Source: Solirubrobacteraceae bacterium
Lineage (GTDB): Bacteria; Actinomycetota; Thermoleophilia; Solirubrobacterales; Solirubrobacteraceae
Direction: 5' to 3'
Length of the DNA: 37,189 bases
NCBI GenBank assembly: GCA_030447505.1
Contig: JAUJOT010000011.1
Span: 1 to 37,189 of the forward strand
Shown: positions 7,240 through 14,904 of the stretch, in pieces
Numbering within the stretch: the first letter of the stretch is position 1
Layout of the letters: each line of letters begins with the position of its first letter
Made by a program: the position numbers and the translations under genes
Notes under the pieces: model-generated
What the model was told of the DNA's origin: nothing
The model's database searches: none
What the model saw: the letters and a program-made list of their open reading frames with translations, nothing else

Positions 7240-8034
7240 TTGAAGATCTGCGTCCTCGTCAAGGAGGTGCCCGACGCCGCCGTCGAGAAGCGGATCGATC
7301 CGGCGACGGGGCGCATGGACCGCAGCGGCGAGCGCAACCTCAACCCGTATGACACGCATGCGATCGAGGCTGCGATGCAGATCCGCGAGGGAGGCGAGGT
7401 CGAGGTCGAGGAGATCGTCGCGGTGACGATGGGACCGGACACGGCCGTCCGCGCGCTGCACAAGGCCGTCTCGCTCGGCGCCGATCGCTCCGTCCACCTG
7501 AGCGACGAATCGCTCGCCGGCTCCGACGTCGTCGCGACGGGGTACGCGCTGGCGAAGGTGCTCGAGCGCGAGCGCCCCGAGCTCGTCCTGCTGGGCCAGC
7601 AGTCAGACGACGGCGAGTGCTACACGATCGGCGCCGTCGTCGCCGACTACCTGAGGATGCCGTCGCTGACGCAGGTCGTCCAGATGGACGTCACGCCCGG
7701 CATGCTGCGCTGCGAGCGCCAGGCCGAGTACGGCTATGACACCGTCGAGATCCAGCTGCCCGCCGTCATCTCGGTCGGCGACGCGATCAACGAGCCGCGC
7801 TACCCGTCGCTGAAGGCGATCATGGGCGCCAAGAAGAAGCCGCTGGACAAGCTCGCGATCGGCGACGCCGGCATCGAGGCCGACCGCGTCGGCGCGGCCG
7901 GCTCGAAGGTCGTCTGCGGCGACTTCAAGCCTCCGCCGCAGAAGGCCGCCGGCGAGATCATCGAAGACGAGGACACCAACGAGACGGTCGAGAAGATCGT
8001 CGCGTGGCTGGATCAAAGGAAGCTGCTGTCGTGA
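7240..8034 (+). CDS. etfB: electron transfer flavoprotein, beta subunit
   Basis: A 264-residue protein starting with TTG 7240, preceded by an AAGGAG ribosome-binding site 7 nt upstream. It begins KICVLVKEVPDAAVEKRIDP, typical of EtfB. It has the AMP-binding region around VTMGPDTAVRALHKAVSLGAD and the family signature GDAINEPRYPSLKAIMGAKK near residue 185. With EtfA it takes electrons from acyl-CoA dehydrogenases. The next gene, etfA, overlaps it by 4 bases, so translation is coupled. A palindromic operator sits over its promoter. Confidence 0.96.
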   Translation: MKICVLVKEVPDAAVEKRIDPATGRMDRSGERNLNPYDTHAIEAAMQIREGGEVEVEEIVAVTMGPDTAVRALHKAVSLGADRSVHLSDESLAGSDVVATGYALAKVLERERPELVLLGQQSDDGECYTIGAVVADYLRMPSLTQVVQMDVTPGMLRCERQAEYGYDTVEIQLPAVISVGDAINEPRYPSLKAIMGAKKKPLDKLAIGDAGIEADRVGAAGSKVVCGDFKPPPQKAAGEIIEDEDTNETVEKIVAWLDQRKLLS

Positions 8035-8999
8035 GCGGCATCCTGGCTTTCGCGCTGCACTACGAGGGCGCCTTCAACAAGAACTCGCTCGGTGGCGTCT
8101 CGGAGGCGGCCAGGCTGGCGGATGAGCTCGGGTGCGAGGCGCACGGCGTCGTCATCGGCGACGTCTCCGACGACCTCGCCGCCTCGCTGGGCAACTACGG
8201 CGCGACGAAGGTCTTTCGCGCCAGGGACGTACCGGAGGGCCTCGCCCAGCCGGTCGTCGACGTGATGGCGAAGGTGATCGACGACAACGGCCACGACTAC
8301 GCGCTCTTCGGCGGCGGGCTGCTCGGCTTCGAGATCGGCGCCGGCCTCGCCGCGCGCCTGAATGCCGGCGTGACAATGGAGGTCACGCAGGTCAACGTCG
8401 CCGACGGCAGGCTCACGGCCGAGCGCCCGATCCACGGCGACTCGTCGATCTCGACGTCGCACTACAAGGACCGCGGGATCATCATCGGGCGCCTGAACGC
8501 CTTTGAGACCGCGGCGCCGAGCGACGCGACGGCGAAGGTCGAGGACGTCGACGTGCAGCTGTCGGAGTTCTCGACGAAGGCGAAGATGGTCCAGCGCGGC
8601 GAGGCTCGCGGCGAGGACATCGACATCGAGGGCGCGAACATCCTCGTCGCCGGCGGGCGCGGCCTCGGCAGGCCCGAGGGCTTTGAGCTGTGCGAGGCGC
8701 TCGCCGCCGCGCTCGGCGGCGCGGTCGCCGCGACCCGCGCCGTCGTCGACGCGGGCTGGTACCCGTACTCGACCCAGATCGGCCAGACGGGCAAGACGGT
8801 CTCGCCGAAGCTCTACCTGGCAGCCGGCATCTCCGGCGCGATCCAGCACAAGGTGGGCTTTCAGTCCTCGGAGAACATCGTGGCGATCAACAAGGACTCG
8901 AACGCGCCGATCTTCGAGTACTCGGACCTCGGCATCGTCGGCGACCTCAACAAGATCCTGCCGAAGCTCACCGACGCAGTGAAGGCGAAGAAGGGCTGA
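8031..8999 (+). CDS. etfA: electron transfer flavoprotein, alpha subunit
   Basis: A 322-residue subunit that holds FAD. The C-terminal FAD signature is clear: AGWYPYSTQIGQTGKTVSPK, then YLAAGISGAIQHKVG and NKDSNAPIFEYSDLGIVGDL. GTG 8031 overlaps the etfB stop as GTGA and fits the usual N-terminus MSGILAFALHYEG; a longer in-frame start at 8004 would run inside etfB and is less likely. It is the second gene of the etfB-etfA-ETF-QO operon. ETF-QO begins 4 bp after its stop. Confidence 0.96.
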   Translation: MSGILAFALHYEGAFNKNSLGGVSEAARLADELGCEAHGVVIGDVSDDLAASLGNYGATKVFRARDVPEGLAQPVVDVMAKVIDDNGHDYALFGGGLLGFEIGAGLAARLNAGVTMEVTQVNVADGRLTAERPIHGDSSISTSHYKDRGIIIGRLNAFETAAPSDATAKVEDVDVQLSEFSTKAKMVQRGEARGEDIDIEGANILVAGGRGLGRPEGFELCEALAAALGGAVAATRAVVDAGWYPYSTQIGQTGKTVSPKLYLAAGISGAIQHKVGFQSSENIVAINKDSNAPIFEYSDLGIVGDLNKILPKLTDAVKAKKG

Positions 9000-9003
9000 C
9001 CGC

Positions 9004-10743
9004 ATGGCCGGCAGCGACGGAGGCGCGCCGAGACCGGCGCAGTTCCCGCCCCCGGTCGACCCGCAGGGCGAGTTCATCAAGCACGGCCTCGATCCCGAGG
9101 ACGAGCTGATCGAGGTCGGCGTCGCGATCGTCGGCGGCGGCACGGCCGGCCTGGCGACCGCCAACCGCCTCCTGCAGCTGCTGGGCGACGACGAGGAGCT
9201 GCTCGAGTCGCTCGGCGAGGTGCCGCTGGCGGTCGTCGAGAAGGCCAAGACGTGCGGGGGGCACAACCTGTCGGGGGCGGTCATGCGCCCGGGACCGCTG
9301 CAGGAGCTGTTCCCGGAGCTGACGCGCGAGGACTGGCGCAGGGAGGGCTTCGCGTTCGGCGCGGTCGACAAGGAAGCGGTCTACCTGATGCCCTCCGCCA
9401 AGAAGGCCGTGAAGATCCCGACGCCGCCGCCGTTTCGCAACCACGGCAACGAGGTCGTCTCGGTGGCCGCGCTTGCGCGCTACCAGCAGCGCGTCGCCGA
9501 GGAGGCGGGCGCCTACGTGCTCACCGAGACCGCGGCGGCCCAGCTGATCGTCGAGGACGGCAGGGTCGTCGGCGTGCGCTCGGCCGACAAGGGACGCGGC
9601 AAGGAGGGCCAGGAGCTGCGCAACTTCGAGCCCGGCACGGACGTCAAGGCGAGCTTCACGGTCCTCGCCGAGGGCTGCTGGGGCCATCTCACCGGTGCTG
9701 CGATCCGCGAGTTCGGTCTCGGCGAAGGGCGCGAGCCGCAGGTCTGGGAGCTCGGCGTCAAGGAGGTCTGGAAGGTTCCGAAGCCGCTTGATCGCCTGAT
9801 CCACACGATCGGACCGTGGCCGCTGAAGCTGTCGGCGAGGTACGGCCAGATCGGCGGCACGTGGCTGTACCCGATGAAGGACGCGAAGACCGGCGACGAC
9901 CTCGTCTCGATCGGCTTCGTCGTCGACCTCGACTACGCCGACGCGACGACCTCCGCCCACGACCTGCTGCAGCAGTTCAAGCTGCACCCGCTCGTGCGCG
10001 AGATCCTCGCGGGCGGCGAGCGCGTCGGCTGGGGCGCCAAGGCGCTGCCGGCCGGCGGCTGGTGGTCGATGCCCAAGCTCACGATGCCCGGCGCGCTGCT
10101 GGTCGGCGACTCGGCCGGCATGGTCGACACGGTCGCGCTGAAGGGCGTGCACCACTCGCTGCTGTCGGGCAGGCTCGCCGCCGAGGCGATCTACGCCGCA
10201 TTGAAGCGCGGGGATTCGTCGGTCGAGTCCTACGAGCAGGCGGTCAGCGACTCGCTGATCGGCAAGGAGCTCTACGAGGTCCGCAACACGCGCCAGCCCT
10301 TCCAGAAGGGCTTCCTGCGCGGCGCCCCGCTGGTCAACCTGATGATCCTCAGCAAGGGCCGCCTTCCCGGCGGGCAGCGCAAGTGGCACCGCAACGACGA
10401 GCAGCCGATGTTCGTCGGCGACACGAAGGACGGCTATCCCAAGGCCGACGGCAGGTACACCTTCGACAAGCTCTCGTCGGTCTACATCACCGGCAACGCG
10501 ACGCGCGACGACGCGCCGAACCACATCCGCGTGCACAAGCGCGTGCCGCGCGAGATCGCCGAGACGTGGGCGTGGATGTGCCCGGCGGGCGTGTACGAGA
10601 TCCCCGAGGACGTTCCGAAGCGGGGACCGGTCGACGTGATCGTCAACTACACGAACTGCGTGCAGTGCGGGGCGATCACCGCGAAGGGCGGGCGCTTGAC
10701 GCCGCCCGAAGGCGGCGACGGGCCGCTGTATCGGATCATGTGA
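9004..10743 (+). CDS. electron transfer flavoprotein-quinone oxidoreductase
   Basis: A 579-residue flavoprotein that moves electrons from ETF to the membrane quinone. It has an FAD-binding fold at VGVAIVGGGTAGLATANRL (about 38-56), EKAKTCGGHNLSGAVM, and a conserved GDSAGMVDTVALKGVHHSL. The C-terminal ferredoxin-like part normally has four cluster cysteines, one in CPAGVYE and three in CxxCxxC. Here Cys526, Cys552 and Cys555 are present, but the fourth position is Ile558 (NCVQCGAITAKGG), so a regular four-Cys 4Fe-4S site is incomplete. The last residues PPEGGDGPLY match the family end. It starts 4 bp after etfA. Since actinobacteria usually use menaquinone, that is the likely acceptor (inference). 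Confidence 0.93.
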   Translation: MAGSDGGAPRPAQFPPPVDPQGEFIKHGLDPEDELIEVGVAIVGGGTAGLATANRLLQLLGDDEELLESLGEVPLAVVEKAKTCGGHNLSGAVMRPGPLQELFPELTREDWRREGFAFGAVDKEAVYLMPSAKKAVKIPTPPPFRNHGNEVVSVAALARYQQRVAEEAGAYVLTETAAAQLIVEDGRVVGVRSADKGRGKEGQELRNFEPGTDVKASFTVLAEGCWGHLTGAAIREFGLGEGREPQVWELGVKEVWKVPKPLDRLIHTIGPWPLKLSARYGQIGGTWLYPMKDAKTGDDLVSIGFVVDLDYADATTSAHDLLQQFKLHPLVREILAGGERVGWGAKALPAGGWWSMPKLTMPGALLVGDSAGMVDTVALKGVHHSLLSGRLAAEAIYAALKRGDSSVESYEQAVSDSLIGKELYEVRNTRQPFQKGFLRGAPLVNLMILSKGRLPGGQRKWHRNDEQPMFVGDTKDGYPKADGRYTFDKLSSVYITGNATRDDAPNHIRVHKRVPREIAETWAWMCPAGVYEIPEDVPKRGPVDVIVNYTNCVQCGAITAKGGRLTPPEGGDGPLYRIM

Positions 10744-10777
10744 GCGGTAGCTCGCGCGGTCGGTAGGCGCCGAATCC

Positions 10778-10807
10778 CGAACGCGGTGCTCGCCGTCCGC
10801 GCGTTCG
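10778..10807. terminator. hairpin between convergent ETF-QO and lipoprotein genes
   Basis: CGAACGCG (10778-10785) pairs with CGCGTTCG (10800-10807) over a 14-nt loop. It lies in the 67-bp gap between convergent stops and could end transcription from both sides. There is no T tract. Confidence 0.4.
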
Positions 10808-10810
10808 CGA

Positions 10811-11848
10811 TCAGGACGCGCCGGAACGGCGCACGCGGGCGGGCACGATGCGGTGCAGAAGCCCATCGCCCGAGCTCGTGACCCAGACCGCGCCGGCTCC
10901 GGTCGCGACCGCGGCCGGGTAGCCGCCGGTCGGGATCGGACGTCCGACCGGGACGCCGGCCTCGGCGTCGACGCGGCGCACCGCGGGCTCGCGCCTCGGC
11001 GTTCCGGGCAGCACGCTGCCGACGTCGGTCGACCAGACCGAGCCAAGGCCCGCCGCGAGGTCGATCGGCACGCCGCTCGGAAGCGGGACCGCCGCTTCGT
11101 CGACCTCGCCGGTCTGCGGGTCGATGCGTCGCAGCTCGACGTCGGTGTTTCGCTCGGAGTCGGTCGCAGCGACCCAGACGGCGCCCTCGCCGACGGCGAG
11201 CGCGAGGATCTGCGCGTCTGCGACGGGGATCGGCTCGCCGGTCGTCCTTCGCGTCCTCGCGTCGAGCCTGCTGACCGTGCCGTCCTGCGTGTTCGCGACC
11301 CAGACGCTGCCAAAGGCGACGGCGACGTCGGCGGGTGCGGTGCCCGTGCGTACCGGGCGTCCGCGCAGCGCACCGGTCCGCGGGTCGAGCGCTGAGACAG
11401 TGCCGTCGCGACGGCTGGTCACCCACACCGAGCCGGCGCCGACCGCGATGCCGCCGGGGTCCGCGACGCGCGCCCGGTCGACGAGCCGGCGGCGCGCCGC
11501 GTCCAGCCGGCTGACCGCGCCCGTGCCGCTCGCGACCCACAGCGCACCATCGCCGGCGGCGAGGGCGAGCGGCGCCTGCGCGCGGACCGGTCGCCCGCGC
11601 ACCGCGCCGCTGGCCGGGTCGACCTCGAGCAAGCGCCCACGGCGTCCGTCGGCCACCCAGACCGCGTCCTCGGTCACGACGATCGCGCCGGGCGCTCCTC
11701 CGAGATCCGTCGTGCGCACGGCCGGCGCCGCGCTGTCCAACGGCTCGCGCTCGCGCGGCTCGCGTCCGCCGCAGCCGGCGAGCACGAAGAGGGCCAGGAC
11801 GACGGCGCAGATCGGCGTGGCGGCGCGGCGCGGCTGTGACAGGGGCAT
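10811..11848 (-). CDS. seven-bladed beta-propeller lipoprotein
   Basis: A 345-residue exported lipoprotein. The N-terminus has a signal peptide with lipobox VLAGC, Cys26 being the lipidated residue. The body contains seven repeats built around VWV[A/T] or LWVAS followed by a turn and an RLD/EVD strand, as in YncE, NHL or Vgb-type propellers. The repeat count fits a closed seven-bladed propeller. There are no catalytic residues I can name. It is divergent from the DUF4331 gene with a 216-bp gap containing tandem repeats. It may be a binding scaffold at the cell surface. Annotations such as virginiamycin B lyase are often given to such repeats, but nothing here supports that activity. Confidence 0.82.
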   Translation of the reverse strand: MPLSQPRRAATPICAVVLALFVLAGCGGREPREREPLDSAAPAVRTTDLGGAPGAIVVTEDAVWVADGRRGRLLEVDPASGAVRGRPVRAQAPLALAAGDGALWVASGTGAVSRLDAARRRLVDRARVADPGGIAVGAGSVWVTSRRDGTVSALDPRTGALRGRPVRTGTAPADVAVAFGSVWVANTQDGTVSRLDARTRRTTGEPIPVADAQILALAVGEGAVWVAATDSERNTDVELRRIDPQTGEVDEAAVPLPSGVPIDLAAGLGSVWSTDVGSVLPGTPRREPAVRRVDAEAGVPVGRPIPTGGYPAAVATGAGAVWVTSSGDGLLHRIVPARVRRSGAS

Positions 11849-12011
11849 CGGGATGCTGTGCGCTCGCCGCGCGAGAGCGGATCAACGGTGAAACGCGACG
11901 GGGTCACACGCGACCGCGCCAAGTACGCCGTTCACGGGTGCTTCGTTTCGTCGGAAGTGATCTACTAGATGCCCGGGCGCGAAAAGAGGTCCGGAGCTGA
12001 CCACCTGCCGC

Positions 12012-12055
12012 CGGTCCGTCGATGCCCTTCTAGCGGTCCGTCGATCCCCTTCTAG
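12012..12055 (+). repeat. two 22-bp tandem repeats before the DUF4331 start
   Basis: Units 12012-12033 and 12034-12055 are identical except for one base (G to C at the 13th position). Each begins CGGTCCGTCGAT and ends CCTTCTAG. The second runs straight into the AGGAGA ribosome-binding site at 12054-12059 of the next gene. Confidence 0.85.
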
Positions 12056-12064
12056 GAGACGCAC

Positions 12065-13495
12065 ATGAGGAAGCTGTCCCTGAGCGCGCTTGGCGCGGCT
12101 CTCGTTGCCGCCGCGGTCGTCGTGCCGTTGAGCACGGGCTCGAGCCACCGCGAGGCACCGAACATCTCGCTCGACCCCTCGGCCGACAACACCGACGTGT
12201 ACGCGTTCGTGCCGAAGGACGCGCCGGACAAGGTGGCGCTGGTCGCCAACTGGTTCCCGAACTCGATCCCGGCCAACGGTCCGAACTTCTTCCGCTTCGA
12301 CGATCGGGCGCGCTACTACATCAACATCGACAACACCGGCGACGGCCGTCCGGACGTCCGGTTCCTGTTCAAGTTCGACACCGACCTGCGCAGCCCCGGC
12401 TCGTTTCTGTACTCCCTGCCGGGCGTGACCAGCGTCAACAACGACAAGCTGAACCTCTTCCAGCGCTACGACGTCTTCCGCGAGCGACTGCGCCGCGGGC
12501 GGGTCATCAACAGGACGCGCATCGGGCGCCAGCTTCCGGTCGCCCCGTCGAACGTCGGGCCCAAGACGTTCCCGGACTACGCGGCGCTGACCCGCCAGGC
12601 GATTCGCCGCCTGTCCGGCGGGCGGACCGTCTTCGCCGGCCAGCGCGACGATCCGTTCTTCGTCGATCTCGGCGCGACGTTCGACGCGCTGAACATCCGC
12701 AGGGGCACGGGCAACGAGGGCGCCGGCAAGGACGACTTCTCCGGGCTGTCGACGCAGTCGATCGTCCTGCGCGTGCCTCAGGCGCAGCTCACGCGTGATG
12801 GGCGAGAGGTCAGCGGCCCCTCGGCCCGCAACGCCGTGGTGGGCATCTGGTCATCCACGGAGCGGCGCAAGCTCGAGGTCACCAACGCCGACTTCGACCG
12901 CAACTCGAAGTCGCGCGGCAGCTTCGTGCAGGTCTCGCGCCTGGGCAACCCGCTCGTCAACGAGGTCATCATCCCGCTGGGCAAGAAGGATCTGTTCAAC
13001 CGCACCTCGCCGTCCGGTGACGGCAAGCGCTTCGGCGCCAACGTCGTCAAGCCCGAGCTCGCCGCGATCCTGAACGCCCTGTTCGAGGTCAACGCACCGG
13101 AGAACAACCGCACGGACATCGTCCGGGCGCTGCTCACCGGCCTCCCGGGCCTGACGCGGATCCGCCCGGGAGCGCCGCCGACCGACACGCTGAAGCTCAA
13201 CATGGGCGTGCCGGCGACCGAGAACCCGAACCGCTTCGGGTTGCTCGCGGGCGACAACCAGGGGTTCCCGAACGGCCGCCGGCTGATCGACGACGTCGTC
13301 GACATCGAATTGCAGGTGGTGGCCGGCTTCCTGAGGGGCAACAAGGTGCCGCTGGGCGACGGTGTCGACCAGAACGACAAGCCGTTCTCGGACCGCTTCC
13401 CCTATCTCGCCCCGCCGACCTCCGGCTTCGAGTCCAATCCGACCAACCGCACGGAGCCCGTGCACCCGCCGGTCCCTGCCGGCGGCGCTGGGTAG
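12065..13495 (+). CDS. secreted DUF4331 protein
   Basis: A 476-residue exported protein. The signal peptide spans about residues 1-25 (LSALGAALVAAAVVVPL). The mature part starts SSHREAPNISLDPSADNTDVYAFV, the hallmark of DUF4331, and continues with ANGPNFFRFDDRARYYINID. It starts at ATG 12065 with AGGAGA 5 nt upstream. The family function is unknown; in several actinobacteria it is found near TPR and NicO-type genes, as here. The HREAP segment just after the signal could bind metal, but this is inference. A strong hairpin follows the gene at 13512-13546, so most transcripts may end before the TPR gene. Confidence 0.9.
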   Translation: MRKLSLSALGAALVAAAVVVPLSTGSSHREAPNISLDPSADNTDVYAFVPKDAPDKVALVANWFPNSIPANGPNFFRFDDRARYYINIDNTGDGRPDVRFLFKFDTDLRSPGSFLYSLPGVTSVNNDKLNLFQRYDVFRERLRRGRVINRTRIGRQLPVAPSNVGPKTFPDYAALTRQAIRRLSGGRTVFAGQRDDPFFVDLGATFDALNIRRGTGNEGAGKDDFSGLSTQSIVLRVPQAQLTRDGREVSGPSARNAVVGIWSSTERRKLEVTNADFDRNSKSRGSFVQVSRLGNPLVNEVIIPLGKKDLFNRTSPSGDGKRFGANVVKPELAAILNALFEVNAPENNRTDIVRALLTGLPGLTRIRPGAPPTDTLKLNMGVPATENPNRFGLLAGDNQGFPNGRRLIDDVVDIELQVVAGFLRGNKVPLGDGVDQNDKPFSDRFPYLAPPTSGFESNPTNRTEPVHPPVPAGGAG

Positions 13496-13511
13496 CAGCC
13501 ATCGATCGACC

Positions 13512-13546
13512 GCAGGGAGGGAGCACGGCGCGCGCTCCCTCCCTGC
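13512..13546 (+). terminator. strong hairpin after the DUF4331 gene
   Basis: A 13-bp perfect stem, GCAGGGAGGGAGC (13512-13524) with GCTCCCTCCCTGC (13534-13546), surrounds a 9-nt loop. It starts 16 bp after the stop codon. There is no T tract, as is common for GC-rich actinobacterial terminators. Confidence 0.6.
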
Positions 13547-13608
13547 ACTGAACCGCCACGCGCTCGCCCGCGCACACCCCTGAGCACGCGACTGATCGAC
13601 GGTCCCCG

Positions 13609-14904
13609 TTGCGCCCTGCGCTCATCCTCCCGCTCCTCACCTTCGTCCTCGGCCTCGCCCTGCTCACGCTGCTGCAGCGCGGCGACGCGACGCGTGCCGC
13701 CCAGCCGACGGTCGAGACGAAGCCGCTCGCGCCGGACGCCTCGACCGATGAGCGCATCGCCGCACTCCAGGCGGGAGTGCGCAACGCGCGCCAGGGCAAG
13801 CGGCCGTTCGCCGCGCTCGGGCTCGCGTACCTGCAGAAGGTCCGCGAGACCGGCGACCCCGGCTTCTACAGCCGCGCCGAGAACGCGCTGCGCCGAGCGC
13901 TCGCCGCCGATGCCCGCGACGCCGCAGCCGTCACCGGGCTCGGAACGCTCGCACTCGCGCGCCACGACTTCGGCGCCGCGCTGCGCCTCGGCAGGCGGGC
14001 TCGACGCCTCCAGCCCGACGCGGTGGCCGCCTACCCGGTGCTCGTCGACGCCCTCGTCGAGCTCGGGCGCTACGACGACGCCGCCCGCGCGCTGCAGCAG
14101 TTCATCGACCGCAAGCCCGCGCTGCCGTCCTACGCCCGGGTCTCCTACTTCCGCGAGCTGCACGGCGACCTCGACGGAGCCGTCGAGGCGATGCGCCTCG
14201 CGGTGTCCGCGGCCGGCGGAACCGGCGAGGGGCTCGCCTCCGTCCAGGCGCTGCTCGGGAACCTCGAGTTCGCCCGCGGCCGTCTCGGCGCCGCCCGCCG
14301 CGCCCATCGCGCGGCGCTGAGGACGATGCCCGGGCACGCCGCCGCGAGCGCCGGGCTGGCACGCCTCGACGCCGCGGCCGGGCGCTTGGACCCGGCGATC
14401 CGCCGGCTGCGCGCCCTCGTCGACCGGCTGCCCCTGCCCGAGTACGTCGTGGCGCTCGGCGAGACCCAGCTCGCCGCCGGACGGCGCCGGTCGGCACGCG
14501 ACAGCTTCGACCTCGTCCGGGCGCAGCAGCGCCTGCTCGCCGGACAGGGTGTCAACACGGACGTCGAGCTGGCGATCTTCGAGGCCGATCACGGCGACGC
14601 GCAGCGCGCCGTCGCCCTCGCGCGCCGGGCCTGGCGGGCGGCGCCGAGCGTCCGCTCGGCGGACGCGCTCGGCTGGGCGCTGACGAGGGCCGGACGCGCC
14701 GCCGAGGGCGATCGCTTCGCGCGGCGCGCGCTGAAGCTCGGCTGGCGCGACCCGATCGTGCTCTATCACGCCGGCCTGAGCGCGCGTGCGGCCGGACGCG
14801 ACGGCGCCGCACGCAAGCTGCTGCGCCGCGCGCTCGAGCACAATCCGCGCTTCTCGGCGCTGCACGCGCCGCGCGCGCGCGCGGCGCTGGAGGCCCTGCG
14901 ATGA
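13609..14904 (+). CDS. membrane-anchored TPR-repeat protein
   Basis: A 431-residue protein starting with TTG 13609. A single hydrophobic helix at residues 3-20 (PALILPLLTFVLGLALLTLL) has no clear cleavage site and probably serves as a membrane anchor. From about residue 60 it is a run of helical Ala/Leu/Arg-rich repeats of TPR type, for example VTGLGTLALARHDFGAALRL and YPVLVDALVELGRYDDAARA. Its stop overlaps the NicO transporter start (ATGA), so the two are translationally coupled. It is likely a scaffold for extracytoplasmic partners such as the DUF4331 protein; no enzyme motif is seen. Confidence 0.85.
   Translation: MRPALILPLLTFVLGLALLTLLQRGDATRAAQPTVETKPLAPDASTDERIAALQAGVRNARQGKRPFAALGLAYLQKVRETGDPGFYSRAENALRRALAADARDAAAVTGLGTLALARHDFGAALRLGRRARRLQPDAVAAYPVLVDALVELGRYDDAARALQQFIDRKPALPSYARVSYFRELHGDLDGAVEAMRLAVSAAGGTGEGLASVQALLGNLEFARGRLGAARRAHRAALRTMPGHAAASAGLARLDAAAGRLDPAIRRLRALVDRLPLPEYVVALGETQLAAGRRRSARDSFDLVRAQQRLLAGQGVNTDVELAIFEADHGDAQRAVALARRAWRAAPSVRSADALGWALTRAGRAAEGDRFARRALKLGWRDPIVLYHAGLSARAAGRDGAARKLLRRALEHNPRFSALHAPRARAALEALR

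Noticed and set aside
8968-11373. An 801-codon minus-strand frame over ETF-QO
   Set aside because: It is the antisense shadow of a gene with strong family motifs; the real minus-strand gene there is the lipoprotein in another frame.
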